A stretch of 64,000 nucleotides of DNA, taken from positions 62,001 to 126,000 of the forward strand of contig CACHQX010000003.1 of assembly GCA_902582235.1 (NCBI GenBank), in the 5' to 3' direction. Of the stretch, positions 48,577 to 60,053 are shown piece by piece. Source of the DNA: an uncultured Pelagibacteraceae bacterium (GTDB lineage Bacteria > Pseudomonadota > Alphaproteobacteria > Pelagibacterales > Pelagibacteraceae). The position numbers and the translations under genes were made by a program. Position 1 is the stretch's first letter; every line of letters starts with the position of its first letter. The notes under the pieces were generated by a model. That model was not told where the DNA came from. It saw only the letters and a program-made list of their open reading frames with translations, and did no database searches.

Positions 48577-49941
48577 AATTTTGCTTTTAATAAATTTTTT
48601 TACTTCATCCGTACTATTCTTTAGTATTTGAAAATTCTCATTTTTATTAAGTACGTGCTGAAGTTCTTTTGGTAGTTTTTCATGTTTATTAATCGCATTG
48701 TTTGTGGCGTCTGGAAATTTACACGGATGTGCAGTTGATAAAACTACACAATCATTCAAAGATAATTTTTGTGCAGCGCCCACTCCAATGGCTGTATGTG
48801 GATCTAAAACCACACCATTTTCCTCGTAATTTTTCTTAATAATTCCTAAAGTTTCTTTTTCATTGCAGCTTTCTGATAAAAAATCTTTTTGAATTATATC
48901 TAAATCTCTCTTTTCAATTTTATAAGAATTCTTTTTCACTTTTTTCATAATTTCTGCTGTTTTTTCAGAATTGGAATTATTCACGTAGTAAATTAATCTT
49001 TCAAAGTTACTTGCTAATTGGATATCCATACTAGGGGATAATGTTTCTCTAACTTCTTTAGAAATATAATCTCCTTCTGTAATGGCTCTATGCAAAATAT
49101 CGTTTTCATTTGTTGCAACAATTAATTTATCAATTGGTAATCCCATTTTTTTTGCAAGATATCCTGCAAAGACATCTCCAAAATTTCCTGTTGGAACTGA
49201 AAAAGAGATATTGTCTTTTTCTAATTTAAAATGTGCATAAAAATAATATACCGCTTGAGCAATTATTCTCGCCCAATTTATTGAGTTTACCCCTGACATA
49301 TTTATAGATTTTGAGAACTCAAGATCAGAAAACATTTGTTTTACAATATTTTGACAATCATCAAAGTTTCCATCAATTGCAATATTAAAAACATTTTTTT
49401 CCTCTACTGTAGTCATAATTTTTCTTTGAACAGAGGAAATTCTATTATTTGGATGTAAAACAAATATATTTAAATTAGATTTTCCTTTAATTGCATCAAT
49501 GGCTGCTGCACCAGTATCTCCGGATGTTGCAACAACTATATTTATAGTTTCATTATTTGATTTTAAAAGATGCTCATACATATTTCCAATTAACTGCATT
49601 GCAATATCTTTAAAGGCTAGAGTGGGTCCATGAAACAATTCCAAGATTTTTAATTGATTTAGCTCAACTATTTTGACAACATCCTCTTCTCTAAAATTAG
49701 AATATGATTTTTTTACAATTTCATTTAATTCTTTTTTGCTTAAAAAATCACCTGTGTATAAATAAATAATTTCAGTAGCTAAATCTATATAATTTAATTT
49801 TTTTAGAGAGTTCATTTTACTCTCATCAAATTTTTTAATATTCAACGGTATAAAAAGGCCTCCGTCATCAGCAAGACCTTTGAGAAATACTTCACTGAAG
49901 GAAAATTTCTTATTATCACCTCTTGTACTTATATATTCCAT
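48571..49941 (-). CDS. thrC: Threonine synthase
   Basis: ThrC converts O-phosphohomoserine to threonine with PLP. The 456-residue protein is of the E. coli/yeast type, with YISTRG at the N terminus, PLP Lys111 in FHGPTLAFKDIAMQ, the VATSGDTGAAAIDA phosphate-binding segment (about 137-150) and FSVPTGNFGDVFAGY. Its start overlaps the SURF1 stop by one base, so it appears to be the final gene of the cytochrome oxidase operon, as in several other alphaproteobacteria. Confidence 0.97.
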   Translation of the reverse strand: MEYISTRGDNKKFSFSEVFLKGLADDGGLFIPLNIKKFDESKMNSLKKLNYIDLATEIIYLYTGDFLSKKELNEIVKKSYSNFREEDVVKIVELNQLKILELFHGPTLAFKDIAMQLIGNMYEHLLKSNNETINIVVATSGDTGAAAIDAIKGKSNLNIFVLHPNNRISSVQRKIMTTVEEKNVFNIAIDGNFDDCQNIVKQMFSDLEFSKSINMSGVNSINWARIIAQAVYYFYAHFKLEKDNISFSVPTGNFGDVFAGYLAKKMGLPIDKLIVATNENDILHRAITEGDYISKEVRETLSPSMDIQLASNFERLIYYVNNSNSEKTAEIMKKVKKNSYKIEKRDLDIIQKDFLSESCNEKETLGIIKKNYEENGVVLDPHTAIGVGAAQKLSLNDCVVLSTAHPCKFPDATNNAINKHEKLPKELQHVLNKNENFQILKNSTDEVKKFIKSKIL

Positions 49942-50597
49942 TAATAATTCTTTTTTCTAAAATATAGATATATCAAAAGAATTGATATCGCTATTGAAAA
50001 CCATGTTAAAGAGTATTTAAGGTGATTATTAGGCAGATCTGATGAAATTTTTTTTGGTATTGGAAAAGAGTTTGTTTGTTCTCCATTTTGGATAAAAATT
50101 ATAAAAGGTGAAAATGTTTTACCAGTATGTTTTTTTAAATCTATATCATCAAGTTTAAACCAATAATTTTTTATTAAATCGTTATTAGGTTTGAAATAAT
50201 TTTTACTTGATTTTAACTTTGTAATTCCAAAGTATTCTGATTGTTTTAGATCAAATGAATTACCTTTCAAATCTCTTGGTATCCATCCTTGATTAATTAA
50301 AAAGTTTTCTCCTTCAATATCAACTTCTTTAATTATATTAAAACCTGGTTCCCCATTATCGCTGAGTCCATATAAATAAATTAAATTCTTATTATTGATT
50401 TTTCCTTTGAATTTAATTTTTTGAAAGTTTCTTATTTTCTGAGCCTCAAATTTTACTGGATTGTTCATGAGAGAAGAATTAATTTCTTCAATTAGATTGT
50501 TTTTCCAATTAAGTCTGTATAGTTGCCAAAATCCAAGAGCAAGAAAAAGGGTAATAAAAAAAGAAACAAATATTGTGAAAAGAAACTTATATCTCAA
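49941..50597 (-). CDS. SURF1-family cytochrome oxidase assembly protein
   Basis: SURF1 assists heme a insertion into cytochrome c oxidase. The 218-residue protein has one membrane helix at each end (about 6-24 and 197-213) around a periplasmic domain, with the family LGFWQLYRLNWKNNLI at the start, LINQGWIPRDL near the middle and NNHLKYSLTWFSIAI near the end. It lies five bases downstream of coxC and overlaps thrC. Confidence 0.92.
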   Translation of the reverse strand: MRYKFLFTIFVSFFITLFLALGFWQLYRLNWKNNLIEEINSSLMNNPVKFEAQKIRNFQKIKFKGKINNKNLIYLYGLSDNGEPGFNIIKEVDIEGENFLINQGWIPRDLKGNSFDLKQSEYFGITKLKSSKNYFKPNNDLIKNYWFKLDDIDLKKHTGKTFSPFIIFIQNGEQTNSFPIPKKISSDLPNNHLKYSLTWFSIAISILLIYLYFRKKNY

Positions 50598-50602
50598 TTA
50601 AA

Positions 50603-51394
50603 TTAGCTTCCCCAAACGTAGATTGCTGCAAATAAAAACAACCAAACTACATCAACAAAATGCCAGTACCATGCTGCAGCTTCAAATCCAAAATGATGAT
50701 CTTTATTAAAGTGACCAAGTTTTCCTCTCCACAAACAAACAGCTAAAAAGATAGTTCCAATTACCACATGAAAGCCATGAAAGCCTGTGGCCATATAAAA
50801 TGTTGCGCCGTATATGTGCCCTGAAAAATCAAAACTCGCATGTTGGTACTCATAAATTTGAAGAAGTGTAAAAAAGAAACCTAGTAGAACTGTTGCCCAA
50901 AGACCTTGTATAAAACCTTTTCTGTCATCTTCTAATAAAGAGTGGTGAGCCCATGTAACAGTTGTTCCGGACAATAATAAAACTAGAGTGTTGATTAATG
51001 GAATGTCCCACGGGTTAAAAACTTCAATATCTTTAGGCGGCCAAACTCCACCAACAAAAGCGCTTGGATACAAACTAGCATCAAAGTAAGCCCAAAACCA
51101 AGCAACAAAAAACATTACTTCAGATGCTATAAACAATGTCATTCCATAACGATGATGTATCTGAACAACTGGTGTATGGTGACCTTGATGTTCAGCTTCA
51201 TTAACAACATCTCTGAACCACATGTATGCCCCATAAATTAAAAGAGCGAAACCAAGTAGCATAGCCCACATAACTTTTGAGTGAAAATAGTAAACTGATC
51301 CCACAGCAGTAATTAAAGTAGCAAAAGATGTATAGATTGGCCACGGACTTGGATCAACTAAGTGGTAGTCATGTTTTTGATCTTTAGAGCTCAT
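50603..51394 (-). CDS. coxC: Cytochrome c oxidase subunit III
   Basis: This is the third core subunit of the aa3 oxidase. The 263-residue protein has seven hydrophobic helices with typical sequences: HDYHLVDPSPWPIYTS, LFIASEVMFFVAWFWAYFDASLYP, and GFHGFHVVIGTIFLAVCLWR, ending AAAWYWHFVDVVWLFLFAAIYVWGS. It follows ctaG after 2 bp. Confidence 0.98.
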   Translation of the reverse strand: MSSKDQKHDYHLVDPSPWPIYTSFATLITAVGSVYYFHSKVMWAMLLGFALLIYGAYMWFRDVVNEAEHQGHHTPVVQIHHRYGMTLFIASEVMFFVAWFWAYFDASLYPSAFVGGVWPPKDIEVFNPWDIPLINTLVLLLSGTTVTWAHHSLLEDDRKGFIQGLWATVLLGFFFTLLQIYEYQHASFDFSGHIYGATFYMATGFHGFHVVIGTIFLAVCLWRGKLGHFNKDHHFGFEAAAWYWHFVDVVWLFLFAAIYVWGS

Positions 51395-51396
51395 AA

Positions 51397-51942
51397 TTAA
51401 TTAACCTTTGATTGTTTGTAATAGTCAGAAGAAAAAAATGTATATGACATTGTAATATCGTCAATGTTTTTAGTTTTTGGATCATTTACCATTTCAGGAT
51501 CTAAATAGAAAGTTAAAATATAACTCATTTTTTCCCCACTTTTAAGAGTTTGCTTTTCAAAACAAAAACATCCTAGTTTATTAAAATATTGTCCAAAAGT
51601 TGATGGAGATACATTGTAACTTGCAACTCCACTTGAAGGTTCTTTTCCAAAGTTTTCTACTTCAAACTCAACTTTATATACTTTGCCTGGTTTAATATCA
51701 TATAAAGATTTACTTGCTTTAAAATTCCAAGCCAAGTCTGTTTGAACATTTGTGTCAAATCTTACTCTAACGGGTTCATCTATAACTATTTTTGGAGCTT
51801 CTTTTGAGATTTGAGTAGTGCCCCCAAATCCTGTGACTCGGCAAAATAAATCATACAGTGGAACAGCGGCAAATGATAATCCTAGCATTAGAAAGAATAT
51901 TAAAGATAAAATTAATGGCGTTAGGTTTTTTTTACTAATCAT
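51397..51942 (-). CDS. ctaG: Cytochrome c oxidase assembly protein CtaG/Cox11
   Basis: Cox11/CtaG delivers copper to the CuB site of subunit I. The 181-residue protein has one N-terminal membrane helix (about 8-28), Cys34 in DLFCRVTGFGG, and the copper-binding Cys125-Phe-Cys127 in KLGCFCFEKQ on the periplasmic side. The ATG overlaps the stop of the small ORF upstream (ATGA), consistent with tight coupling. Confidence 0.97.
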   Translation of the reverse strand: MISKKNLTPLILSLIFFLMLGLSFAAVPLYDLFCRVTGFGGTTQISKEAPKIVIDEPVRVRFDTNVQTDLAWNFKASKSLYDIKPGKVYKVEFEVENFGKEPSSGVASYNVSPSTFGQYFNKLGCFCFEKQTLKSGEKMSYILTFYLDPEMVNDPKTKNIDDITMSYTFFSSDYYKQSKVN

Positions 51943-52061
51943 ATGACTCTTTCAAAAACTCCAACATTGTAAAGTGTAAAAACAAAAAGCAACAAGATAA
52001 ATACTATTAGTCCAATAGCAGTAAATATATTCTTTTTTTTAATTTTTTTGTCGACTTCCAT
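51939..52061 (-). CDS. Small single-pass membrane protein between ctaB and ctaG
   Basis: This 40-residue ORF is too short for many gene finders but is well supported by position. Its ATG shares one base with the ctaB stop (TAATG), and its TGA overlaps the ctaG start, so it fills the 118-bp gap exactly. It has a basic N terminus (MEVDKKIKKK), one hydrophobic helix (IFTAIGLIVFILLLFVFTLY, about 12-31) and a short outer tail. Small membrane proteins at this spot (sometimes called CoxF) occur in other alphaproteobacterial cox operons; their role in oxidase assembly or stability is unproven. Confidence 0.8.
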   Translation of the reverse strand: MEVDKKIKKKNIFTAIGLIVFILLLFVFTLYNVGVFERVI

Positions 52062-52972
52062 TAGAATAATTTATCAATTAAAAATAAAACAAAAATAAAG
52101 AACAAGTAAAAGATTGAATAACCAAAAACTCTTTTAGCTTTTTGCAAATCAAAGGAGTCTTTTTTTGTTTTTAATAAAGCATAGCATAATAAAATATAAT
52201 AAATTGTTAGACCAAAAGTGCTAACAAGGAATAATTCTCCAACAAAACCTATTACATAAGGTAGAGCCAACGTTGGGAGCATTAAAAGTGAGTATACAAA
52301 AATATTTTTTTTTGTATTTTCTATACCATTAGTGACTGGTAACATTGGAATTTTGGCCCTTTTGTAGTCACCTACTTTATACAAGCTTAAAGCCCAAAAA
52401 TGTGAAGGTGTCCAAAAAAATATTATCAAGAAAAATGAAAGTGCTTCCAAACTTAAAGAATTAGTAACAATTGTCCATCCGATTACAGGAGGCAACGCAC
52501 CAGATGCTCCACCAATTACTATATTTTGTGGCGTTCTTCTTTTAAGCCAAATTGTATAAACAAATAAATAAAAACTAATTGTAAAAAGCAAAACTAAAGC
52601 AGATAGCAGGTTTGAAAAATAGTAAAGTCCTAAAACTGAAACTACTGATAGGACTATTCCAAAAATAAGCGCATGTTTCTTTTTTAGTTTTCCTGTTGGG
52701 AGTGGCCTCAAACATGTTCTGCTCATTAGTTTGTCTAAATCTGCCTCATACCACATATTAAGAGCCCCTGCTGCTCCAGCACCAAGTGTCACAAAAAAAA
52801 TGTTTGTTATTGATTTAATAAAACTGATTTCACCCGGGGCAGTTAATAAACCAACCGCACAGGTAAATATCACCAATGACATTACTCTAGGTTTCATCAG
52901 TCTTAGTAGTTCTAAGAAAATTGATGTATCCAATAGTGAAATACTTTTTGCTCTAGAATTATAAGTTGTCAT
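52061..52972 (-). CDS. ctaB: Protoheme IX farnesyltransferase (heme O synthase)
   Basis: CtaB attaches a farnesyl group to heme B, making heme O on the way to heme A for the oxidase. The 303-residue UbiA-superfamily protein has many membrane helices, the Asp-rich NMWYEADLDKLMSRTCLRPLPTG motif and the second motif around WALSLYKVGDYKRAKIPMLPV. It lies 13 bp downstream of coxA. Confidence 0.97.
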   Translation of the reverse strand: MTTYNSRAKSISLLDTSIFLELLRLMKPRVMSLVIFTCAVGLLTAPGEISFIKSITNIFFVTLGAGAAGALNMWYEADLDKLMSRTCLRPLPTGKLKKKHALIFGIVLSVVSVLGLYYFSNLLSALVLLFTISFYLFVYTIWLKRRTPQNIVIGGASGALPPVIGWTIVTNSLSLEALSFFLIIFFWTPSHFWALSLYKVGDYKRAKIPMLPVTNGIENTKKNIFVYSLLMLPTLALPYVIGFVGELFLVSTFGLTIYYILLCYALLKTKKDSFDLQKAKRVFGYSIFYLFFIFVLFLIDKLF

Positions 52973-52985
52973 TTAATGCCAATAA

Positions 52986-55437
<2,452 letters not shown>

Positions 55438-55449
55438 TTTTATTTCGTT

Positions 55450-55477
55450 TTTATACAGTTTTTAATTCAATTAACAA
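55450..55477 (-). promoter_or_regulatory. Predicted promoter for the cytochrome oxidase operon
   Basis: On the minus strand TTGTTA (55477-55472), a 16-base spacer and TATAAA (55455-55450) make a reasonable sigma-70 promoter. Transcription would start near 55443, only about six bases before the coxB ATG. The -35 sits at the junction of two direct repeats (55464-55487). Confidence 0.45.
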
Positions 55478-55487
55478 ATTCAATTAA
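55464..55487. repeat. Perfect 11-bp direct repeat upstream of coxB
   Basis: AATTCAATTAA occurs at 55464-55474 and again at 55477-55487, a period of 13 bp in the 58-bp gap between rsmE and coxB. The repeats bracket the predicted -35 box. Such a layout fits a binding site for a regulator, but could be chance in AT-rich DNA. Confidence 0.6.
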
Positions 55488-55495
55488 TGCGACAA

Positions 55496-56206
55496 TTATG
55501 AATTGAAATAGACGAAATTCACTAATGAAATAGCGGTTATAACGGCAGTATCTGACCTTAAAATATTCTTAGATATAGTAAAAGATTTCACATCTGGAAC
55601 TTTCAAAATCGACTCGCGTTCAGCTGGTGAAAAATCACCTTCGGGTCCTATCAAAACACTTAAAGCTCCTCCTTTTTTAATGTTATCATTTTTTAAAACA
55701 TTTTGAGAATTTACATCGGCAAATAATAGTTTGGTGGAACTATCTAAGTTTTTTAGAAAGTCTTTAAGTTTTTTAACCTCTGAAATTTCTGGGGGATTTA
55801 ATTGATTGGATTGTTCTGTAGCTTCAATAACAATTTTTCTTGCTCTTTCATAGTTTAAGTCTTTAACTTCTGTTCTCTCCGAAACAATTGGTGTTATTTT
55901 ACTCACACCTAGTTCAGTAGACTTTTGTAAAATAGTTTCCATTGGAGTTTTTTTGACTAAACAAATAGCAAGTTCAATTTCAGATGAGTTGTTTGCTTGT
56001 TTTATTTTTTTTATAAATTTTACTTCAACCTTATCTTTTTGAATAAAAGTTACTTCACTTTCCCATTCTCCATTTTTATTAAAAAAATTTATACGGGAAC
56101 CTAATTTAAGTCTCATTACGTTTGCTACATAATGACTATGTTCCTTTGAAAGCAACTTAGTTGTATTTTCGACTATACTGTTTGGGTGATATAATCTAAT
56201 ATTCAT
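55496..56206 (-). CDS. rsmE: 16S rRNA (uracil(1498)-N3)-methyltransferase
   Basis: RsmE methylates U1498 of 16S rRNA in the decoding region. The 236-residue protein has an N-terminal PUA-like domain (HYVANVMRLKLG) and a SPOUT knot domain with LAICLVKKTPMETILQKSTELGVSKI, ERTEV, EQSNQLNPPEI and the SAM-loop LIGPEGDFSPAE. It lies upstream of coxB on the same strand, but the latter has its own predicted promoter. Confidence 0.95.
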   Translation of the reverse strand: MNIRLYHPNSIVENTTKLLSKEHSHYVANVMRLKLGSRINFFNKNGEWESEVTFIQKDKVEVKFIKKIKQANNSSEIELAICLVKKTPMETILQKSTELGVSKITPIVSERTEVKDLNYERARKIVIEATEQSNQLNPPEISEVKKLKDFLKNLDSSTKLLFADVNSQNVLKNDNIKKGGALSVLIGPEGDFSPAERESILKVPDVKSFTISKNILRSDTAVITAISLVNFVYFNS

Positions 56207-56241
56207 GAAATATAGTATAATATAAAAAATTAAATTTAAGT

Positions 56242-56901
56242 ATGGATTTTAAAGCAATAGTATTTGATGCTTATGGAACATTATTTGACGTAAATTCAGC
56301 GGCAGAGAAATGTAAACATAAAATAGGAGATAGATGGGAAGCCTTTGCAAATTTTTGGCGAACTACACAACTTGAATATACTTGGTTGAGAAGTTTAATG
56401 AAAAGACATAAAGACTTTTGGCAAATAACTGAAGATAGTTTGGATAAATCTATGAATGTTTTTAACATAGATACAAGCATGAAAAATGAATTACTTAACC
56501 TTTATAAAGTTTTATCCCCTTACCCAGAGGTAAAAGAGGTTTTAACAGATTTAAAAAAGAAAAATCTTAAGCTCGCGATACTTTCAAATGGCACTCCGGA
56601 TTTGATTAATGAATTAGTAAACACCAATAAATTAAACACTTCTTTTGATGATTTTTTTTCAATTGAGGAAGTGAAAATTTACAAGCCTGACTCAAGGGTC
56701 TACGATCTTCCGGTGAATAAATATAAAATTCAACCTAAAGAAGTTGTTTTTTTGAGCGCTAATACTTGGGATGTATCAGGTGGTGGTAATTTTGGTTACA
56801 ACGCTGTCTGGGTAAATCGTAACAACTCTCATTTTGATAATCTTGATTATAAACCAAAAAAAGAAATTAAAAATTTAAAAGGACTACTTGAAATAGTTTG
56901 A
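56242..56901 (+). CDS. (S)-2-haloacid dehalogenase-like HAD hydrolase (type II)
   Basis: This 219-residue HAD-superfamily enzyme has the nucleophile Asp9 in VFDAYGTLFDV, the LSNGTPDL motif II, the KIYKPDSRVY Lys motif and LSANTWDVSGGGNFGYNAVWVNR. The last stretch, S-x-N-x-W-D, is the hallmark of haloacid dehalogenases rather than generic phosphatases. It would remove halide from short 2-haloacids, plausible in seawater, though marine members may have other substrates. It is followed by pirin and a quinone oxidoreductase on the same strand. Confidence 0.88.
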   Translation: MDFKAIVFDAYGTLFDVNSAAEKCKHKIGDRWEAFANFWRTTQLEYTWLRSLMKRHKDFWQITEDSLDKSMNVFNIDTSMKNELLNLYKVLSPYPEVKEVLTDLKKKNLKLAILSNGTPDLINELVNTNKLNTSFDDFFSIEEVKIYKPDSRVYDLPVNKYKIQPKEVVFLSANTWDVSGGGNFGYNAVWVNRNNSHFDNLDYKPKKEIKNLKGLLEIV

Positions 56902-56921
56902 AACATAATTAAATTAAAACC

Positions 56922-57764
56922 ATGTCAAATATTGAAATCAAAAAAATTGTTAAATCTATTGAAACATCAGATGGCGCGGGTGTAAAACTTAAAAGAAGTA
57001 TAGGAACACCAGAGGCAAATTATATTGATCCTTTTTTAATGTTGGATGAATTTGGTTCAGAAAATAAAGATGATTATGTTGCAGGTTTTCCGCCTCATCC
57101 TCACAGAGGTATTGAAACAGTCACTTATATGCTAAAAGGAAAATTTGAACATGAGGATAGCACTGGTGCTAAAGGAATAATGTCATCAGGAGATGTGCAG
57201 TGGATGAAAACTGGAAGAGGAATAATACATTCTGAAATGCCTGCCATGTCTGATGGTCAATTACTTGGGTTTCAATTGTGGATTAACATGCCCGCAAAAT
57301 TAAAAAAAAATAAACCCGAATATATTTATATTAAAAACAAAGAGCTTGGAACTTATAGTGATGATGAAAAAGTAGTTAAAGTAATTGCTGGAAAGTACAA
57401 AGATGTTGAAGGTCCCGAAAAAAACCATAATGTTGAACCAATCTATTTTCATATTGTATTAAAAAATAGGAAGGAATTCTCTTGCGAGGTTCCAGAAGGA
57501 CATAATTCATTTATTTATTTGCTTAAAGGTCAAATAAAAGTTGGTAAAATTAATCACGAAAAAACAAATGACTCAAATTTAATATTGTTAAAACAAGGTA
57601 AGAACCTTCAAGTTACAGCTGATAAAGATAGCGAATTTTTATTTATTGCAGGTAAACCAATTGGCGAACCCATAGCTAGAGGGGGTCCATTTGTAATGAA
57701 TACAAAAGCCGAAATTGTTGAAGCAATAAATGATTATCAAAATGGAACTTTTGCAAAATATTAA
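56922..57764 (+). CDS. Pirin family protein
   Basis: Pirins are bicupin iron proteins, some with quercetin dioxygenase activity and others acting as regulators. The 280-residue protein has the metal site His59, His61, His103 and Glu105 in FPPHPHRGIETVTYML and GRGIIHSEMP, with a second, metal-free cupin at about 170-260. It abuts the next gene, and the HAD gene is 20 bp upstream, so the three may share a transcript. Its role here is unknown. Confidence 0.93.
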   Translation: MSNIEIKKIVKSIETSDGAGVKLKRSIGTPEANYIDPFLMLDEFGSENKDDYVAGFPPHPHRGIETVTYMLKGKFEHEDSTGAKGIMSSGDVQWMKTGRGIIHSEMPAMSDGQLLGFQLWINMPAKLKKNKPEYIYIKNKELGTYSDDEKVVKVIAGKYKDVEGPEKNHNVEPIYFHIVLKNRKEFSCEVPEGHNSFIYLLKGQIKVGKINHEKTNDSNLILLKQGKNLQVTADKDSEFLFIAGKPIGEPIARGGPFVMNTKAEIVEAINDYQNGTFAKY

Positions 57765-58736
57765 ATGTATTCTATAAATTTTTCAAAAACTGGTGGTCCT
57801 GAAGTTTTAAAATATGAAAAGCTTTCTATCTCAGAACCTAAGGAGAGTGAAGTATTAATAAAGCATTCTGCTATAGGTTTAAACTTTATAGATACATATC
57901 ATAGATCGGGACTATATCCTGTACCACTTCCATCAGGAATTGGAGTTGAGGGTGCAGGGATTATAGAAAAAGTTGGGCCAGGTGTTAAAAATTTTAAAGA
58001 GGGTGATAAAGTAGCTTACGCAGCTGCGCCTCTTGGTTCGTACTCAACACATAGAATTTATCCAACAAAAAATTTGGTAAAAGTACCAGATGGAATAGAT
58101 CTTGAGATTGTAGCTTGTTTAATGACCAAAGGTTTAACAACTTTTTATCTACTCTACAAAACGTATCCAGTTAAAAAAGGTCAAACAGTTTTATTTCACG
58201 CTGCAGCTGGTGGAGTTGGTCAAATTTTTTGTCAATGGGCTAAAAGTTTAGGCTGCAAAGTGATAGGAACAGTAGGATCAGACGAAAAAATTAAACTAGC
58301 AAAAAAATACGGATGTGATGAAGTAATAAATTACAATAAAGAAAATTTTAAAGATAAAGTTTTAGAATTAACAAATAATGAGGGTCTGCCAGTAGTGTAT
58401 GATGGGGTAGGAAAAAATACTTTAGAAAATTCATTAGGTTGTTTAAAAATGCGTGGGACAATGGTTTCATTTGGAAATGCATCCGGAAAATTAGATCCTG
58501 TTGACGTTGGAAAACTTATAGCACCAAAAGGGTTGTATTTAACGAGACCTAGTATTGCGCACTACACATCTACAAGGGAAGAGCTAGACGAAGCATCAAA
58601 TAAACTTTTTGAAATGGTAAAATCAGGTTCGGTTAAAGTTGAAATATTTAAAAAATATTCTTTAAAAGATGCATCGATCGCTCATCATGATTTAGAAGGG
58701 AGAAAAATTTTAGGACCTGCAATAATTACTCCTTAA
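57765..58736 (+). CDS. qor: NADPH:quinone oxidoreductase, zinc-free MDR family
   Basis: This 323-residue medium-chain reductase/dehydrogenase has the QOR pattern: GLNFIDTYHRSGLYPVPLP, GVEGAGIIEKVG, and the NADPH-binding LFHAAAGGVGQIFCQWAKSLG (about 145-165). The catalytic zinc ligands of alcohol dehydrogenases are absent, which supports the quinone or enone reductase assignment. It starts right after pirin and overlaps the convergent DUF2721 gene by 11 bases. Confidence 0.92.
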   Translation: MYSINFSKTGGPEVLKYEKLSISEPKESEVLIKHSAIGLNFIDTYHRSGLYPVPLPSGIGVEGAGIIEKVGPGVKNFKEGDKVAYAAAPLGSYSTHRIYPTKNLVKVPDGIDLEIVACLMTKGLTTFYLLYKTYPVKKGQTVLFHAAAGGVGQIFCQWAKSLGCKVIGTVGSDEKIKLAKKYGCDEVINYNKENFKDKVLELTNNEGLPVVYDGVGKNTLENSLGCLKMRGTMVSFGNASGKLDPVDVGKLIAPKGLYLTRPSIAHYTSTREELDEASNKLFEMVKSGSVKVEIFKKYSLKDASIAHHDLEGRKILGPAIITP

Positions 58737-59133
58737 ACTGTACATCCATGTCTGAAATATGCAATTTGAGAGCTTTTGTAGAAATTTGAATTTCTCTTAT
58801 AAAAAAAACTATGGACACCATCATTGAAAGACAACAAGATCCAAAAATAATTCTTGCTACTAATATTTTATCCAAATAGAGAGCAAAGACAGTAAGCATA
58901 TTGAATAAAAAACCAAAAGCTGAAAACATAATTGTAAGCTTTAACACGCTTATTCTATCATTTAAATTTATTAATTGATTTTTCCATTCAGGAGGAGTGT
59001 GCTTTTCAAATACATGCTCATCATGTATTTTTCTTATCAGGTTACTTAATGTATGAAATCTGTTACTGTAAACACCCATTATAAGTGGTATTGCGGGAAA
59101 CATTAGCGCCGTGACTGTGTAATCAATATCCAT
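58726..59133 (-). CDS. DUF2721 membrane protein
   Basis: This 135-residue protein fits DUF2721, a family of unknown function. It begins with a hydrophobic segment (TALMFPAIPLIMGVYSNRF), has a hydrophilic middle with RKIHDEH and RISVLKL, then two close membrane helices (about 67-87 and 91-112). The N-terminal NRFHTLSNLIR pattern is the part I recognise. It diverges from ubiA across 53 bp holding two small inverted repeats. Confidence 0.72.
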   Translation of the reverse strand: MDIDYTVTALMFPAIPLIMGVYSNRFHTLSNLIRKIHDEHVFEKHTPPEWKNQLINLNDRISVLKLTIMFSAFGFLFNMLTVFALYLDKILVARIIFGSCCLSMMVSIVFFIREIQISTKALKLHISDMDVQFKE

Positions 59134-59186
59134 AACGAATCAATTTGATTATGAAACGATGCTTTGTTATTTACAAGTAAATTATC

Positions 59187-60053
59187 ATGAAAAATTTTGA
59201 AATATTTTTAAGTCTGACACGATTAAATAAACCAATTGGTTTTATGTTATTATTTTGGCCATGCCTATGGGGATTAACAATAGCGCACGATTTCTCAGAA
59301 AATAATTCAATATTCTTTAAATTCTCTTTTTTGTTTTTTTTAGGAGCGATATTAATGAGATCAGCTGGTTGTGTTGTGAATGACGTCTTAGACAGAAAAA
59401 TTGATCTTATGGTTGAACGGACAAAAAATCGACCTGTTGCTTCGGGGCAAATATCCGTAAAAAAGGCTTTAATGTTAAGTGCGATACTTTGTTTATTCGC
59501 TTTTTTTGTGTTAATGCAATTCAATCAAAAAACTATAATCTTAGGTTTGGCATCAATGCCCTTTGCTTTTTCTTATCCATTGATGAAAAGGTTTACATAT
59601 TGGCCTCAATTATTTCTTGGATTTACATTTAATTATGGATTGATTATGGCCTGGGTCTCACTAAATGATAATTTGAGTTACTATCCAATTGTTTTTTATC
59701 TAGGGGCCATATTTTGGACACTAGGTTACGACACAATATATGGATTTCAAGATATTAAAGATGATGAAATTATAGGAGTAAAATCAACATCAATTAAGTT
59801 TAAAAAAAACCCAAAAATTTTTATATTTTCATGTTACTTTTTTTTCTACCTATCTCTTATATTTGTTGGATTGTTGATGGCATTTAGTAAGTTCTATTTT
59901 ATTTTCTCGCTAATATTGCTTTTGCAACTATTTTTTTTTCAAGTTTACTCCTTGAATGTGAATAAACCTGAAGATTGTATTAAAAGGTTTAAAAGCAATA
60001 ACATTTTAGGTTTCTTAGTTTTTATAAATATCTTAGTAGGAAAAATTTTATAA
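59187..60053 (+). CDS. ubiA: 4-hydroxybenzoate polyprenyltransferase
   Basis: UbiA attaches the polyprenyl tail to 4-hydroxybenzoate in ubiquinone synthesis, in the membrane. The 288-residue protein has about eight hydrophobic helices and the two Asp motifs NDVLDRKIDLMVERTKNRPVASG (about 67-90) and YGFQDIKDDEIIGVKSTSI. It starts the msbA-waaA-lpxK run; its stop is directly followed by the msbA ATG. Confidence 0.95.
   Translation: MKNFEIFLSLTRLNKPIGFMLLFWPCLWGLTIAHDFSENNSIFFKFSFLFFLGAILMRSAGCVVNDVLDRKIDLMVERTKNRPVASGQISVKKALMLSAILCLFAFFVLMQFNQKTIILGLASMPFAFSYPLMKRFTYWPQLFLGFTFNYGLIMAWVSLNDNLSYYPIVFYLGAIFWTLGYDTIYGFQDIKDDEIIGVKSTSIKFKKNPKIFIFSCYFFFYLSLIFVGLLMAFSKFYFIFSLILLLQLFFFQVYSLNVNKPEDCIKRFKSNNILGFLVFINILVGKIL

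Noticed and set aside
56214..56221. Overlapping TATACT (minus) and TATAAT (plus) boxes between rsmE and the HAD gene
   Set aside because: No acceptable -35 on either strand at proper spacing; -10-like strings are frequent here.
59138..59182. Two small inverted repeats (AATCAA-T-TTGATT and ATTTAC-AA-GTAAAT) between DUF2721 and ubiA
   Set aside because: Arms are only 6 bp in very AT-rich sequence with no promoter in clear register; chance is likely.
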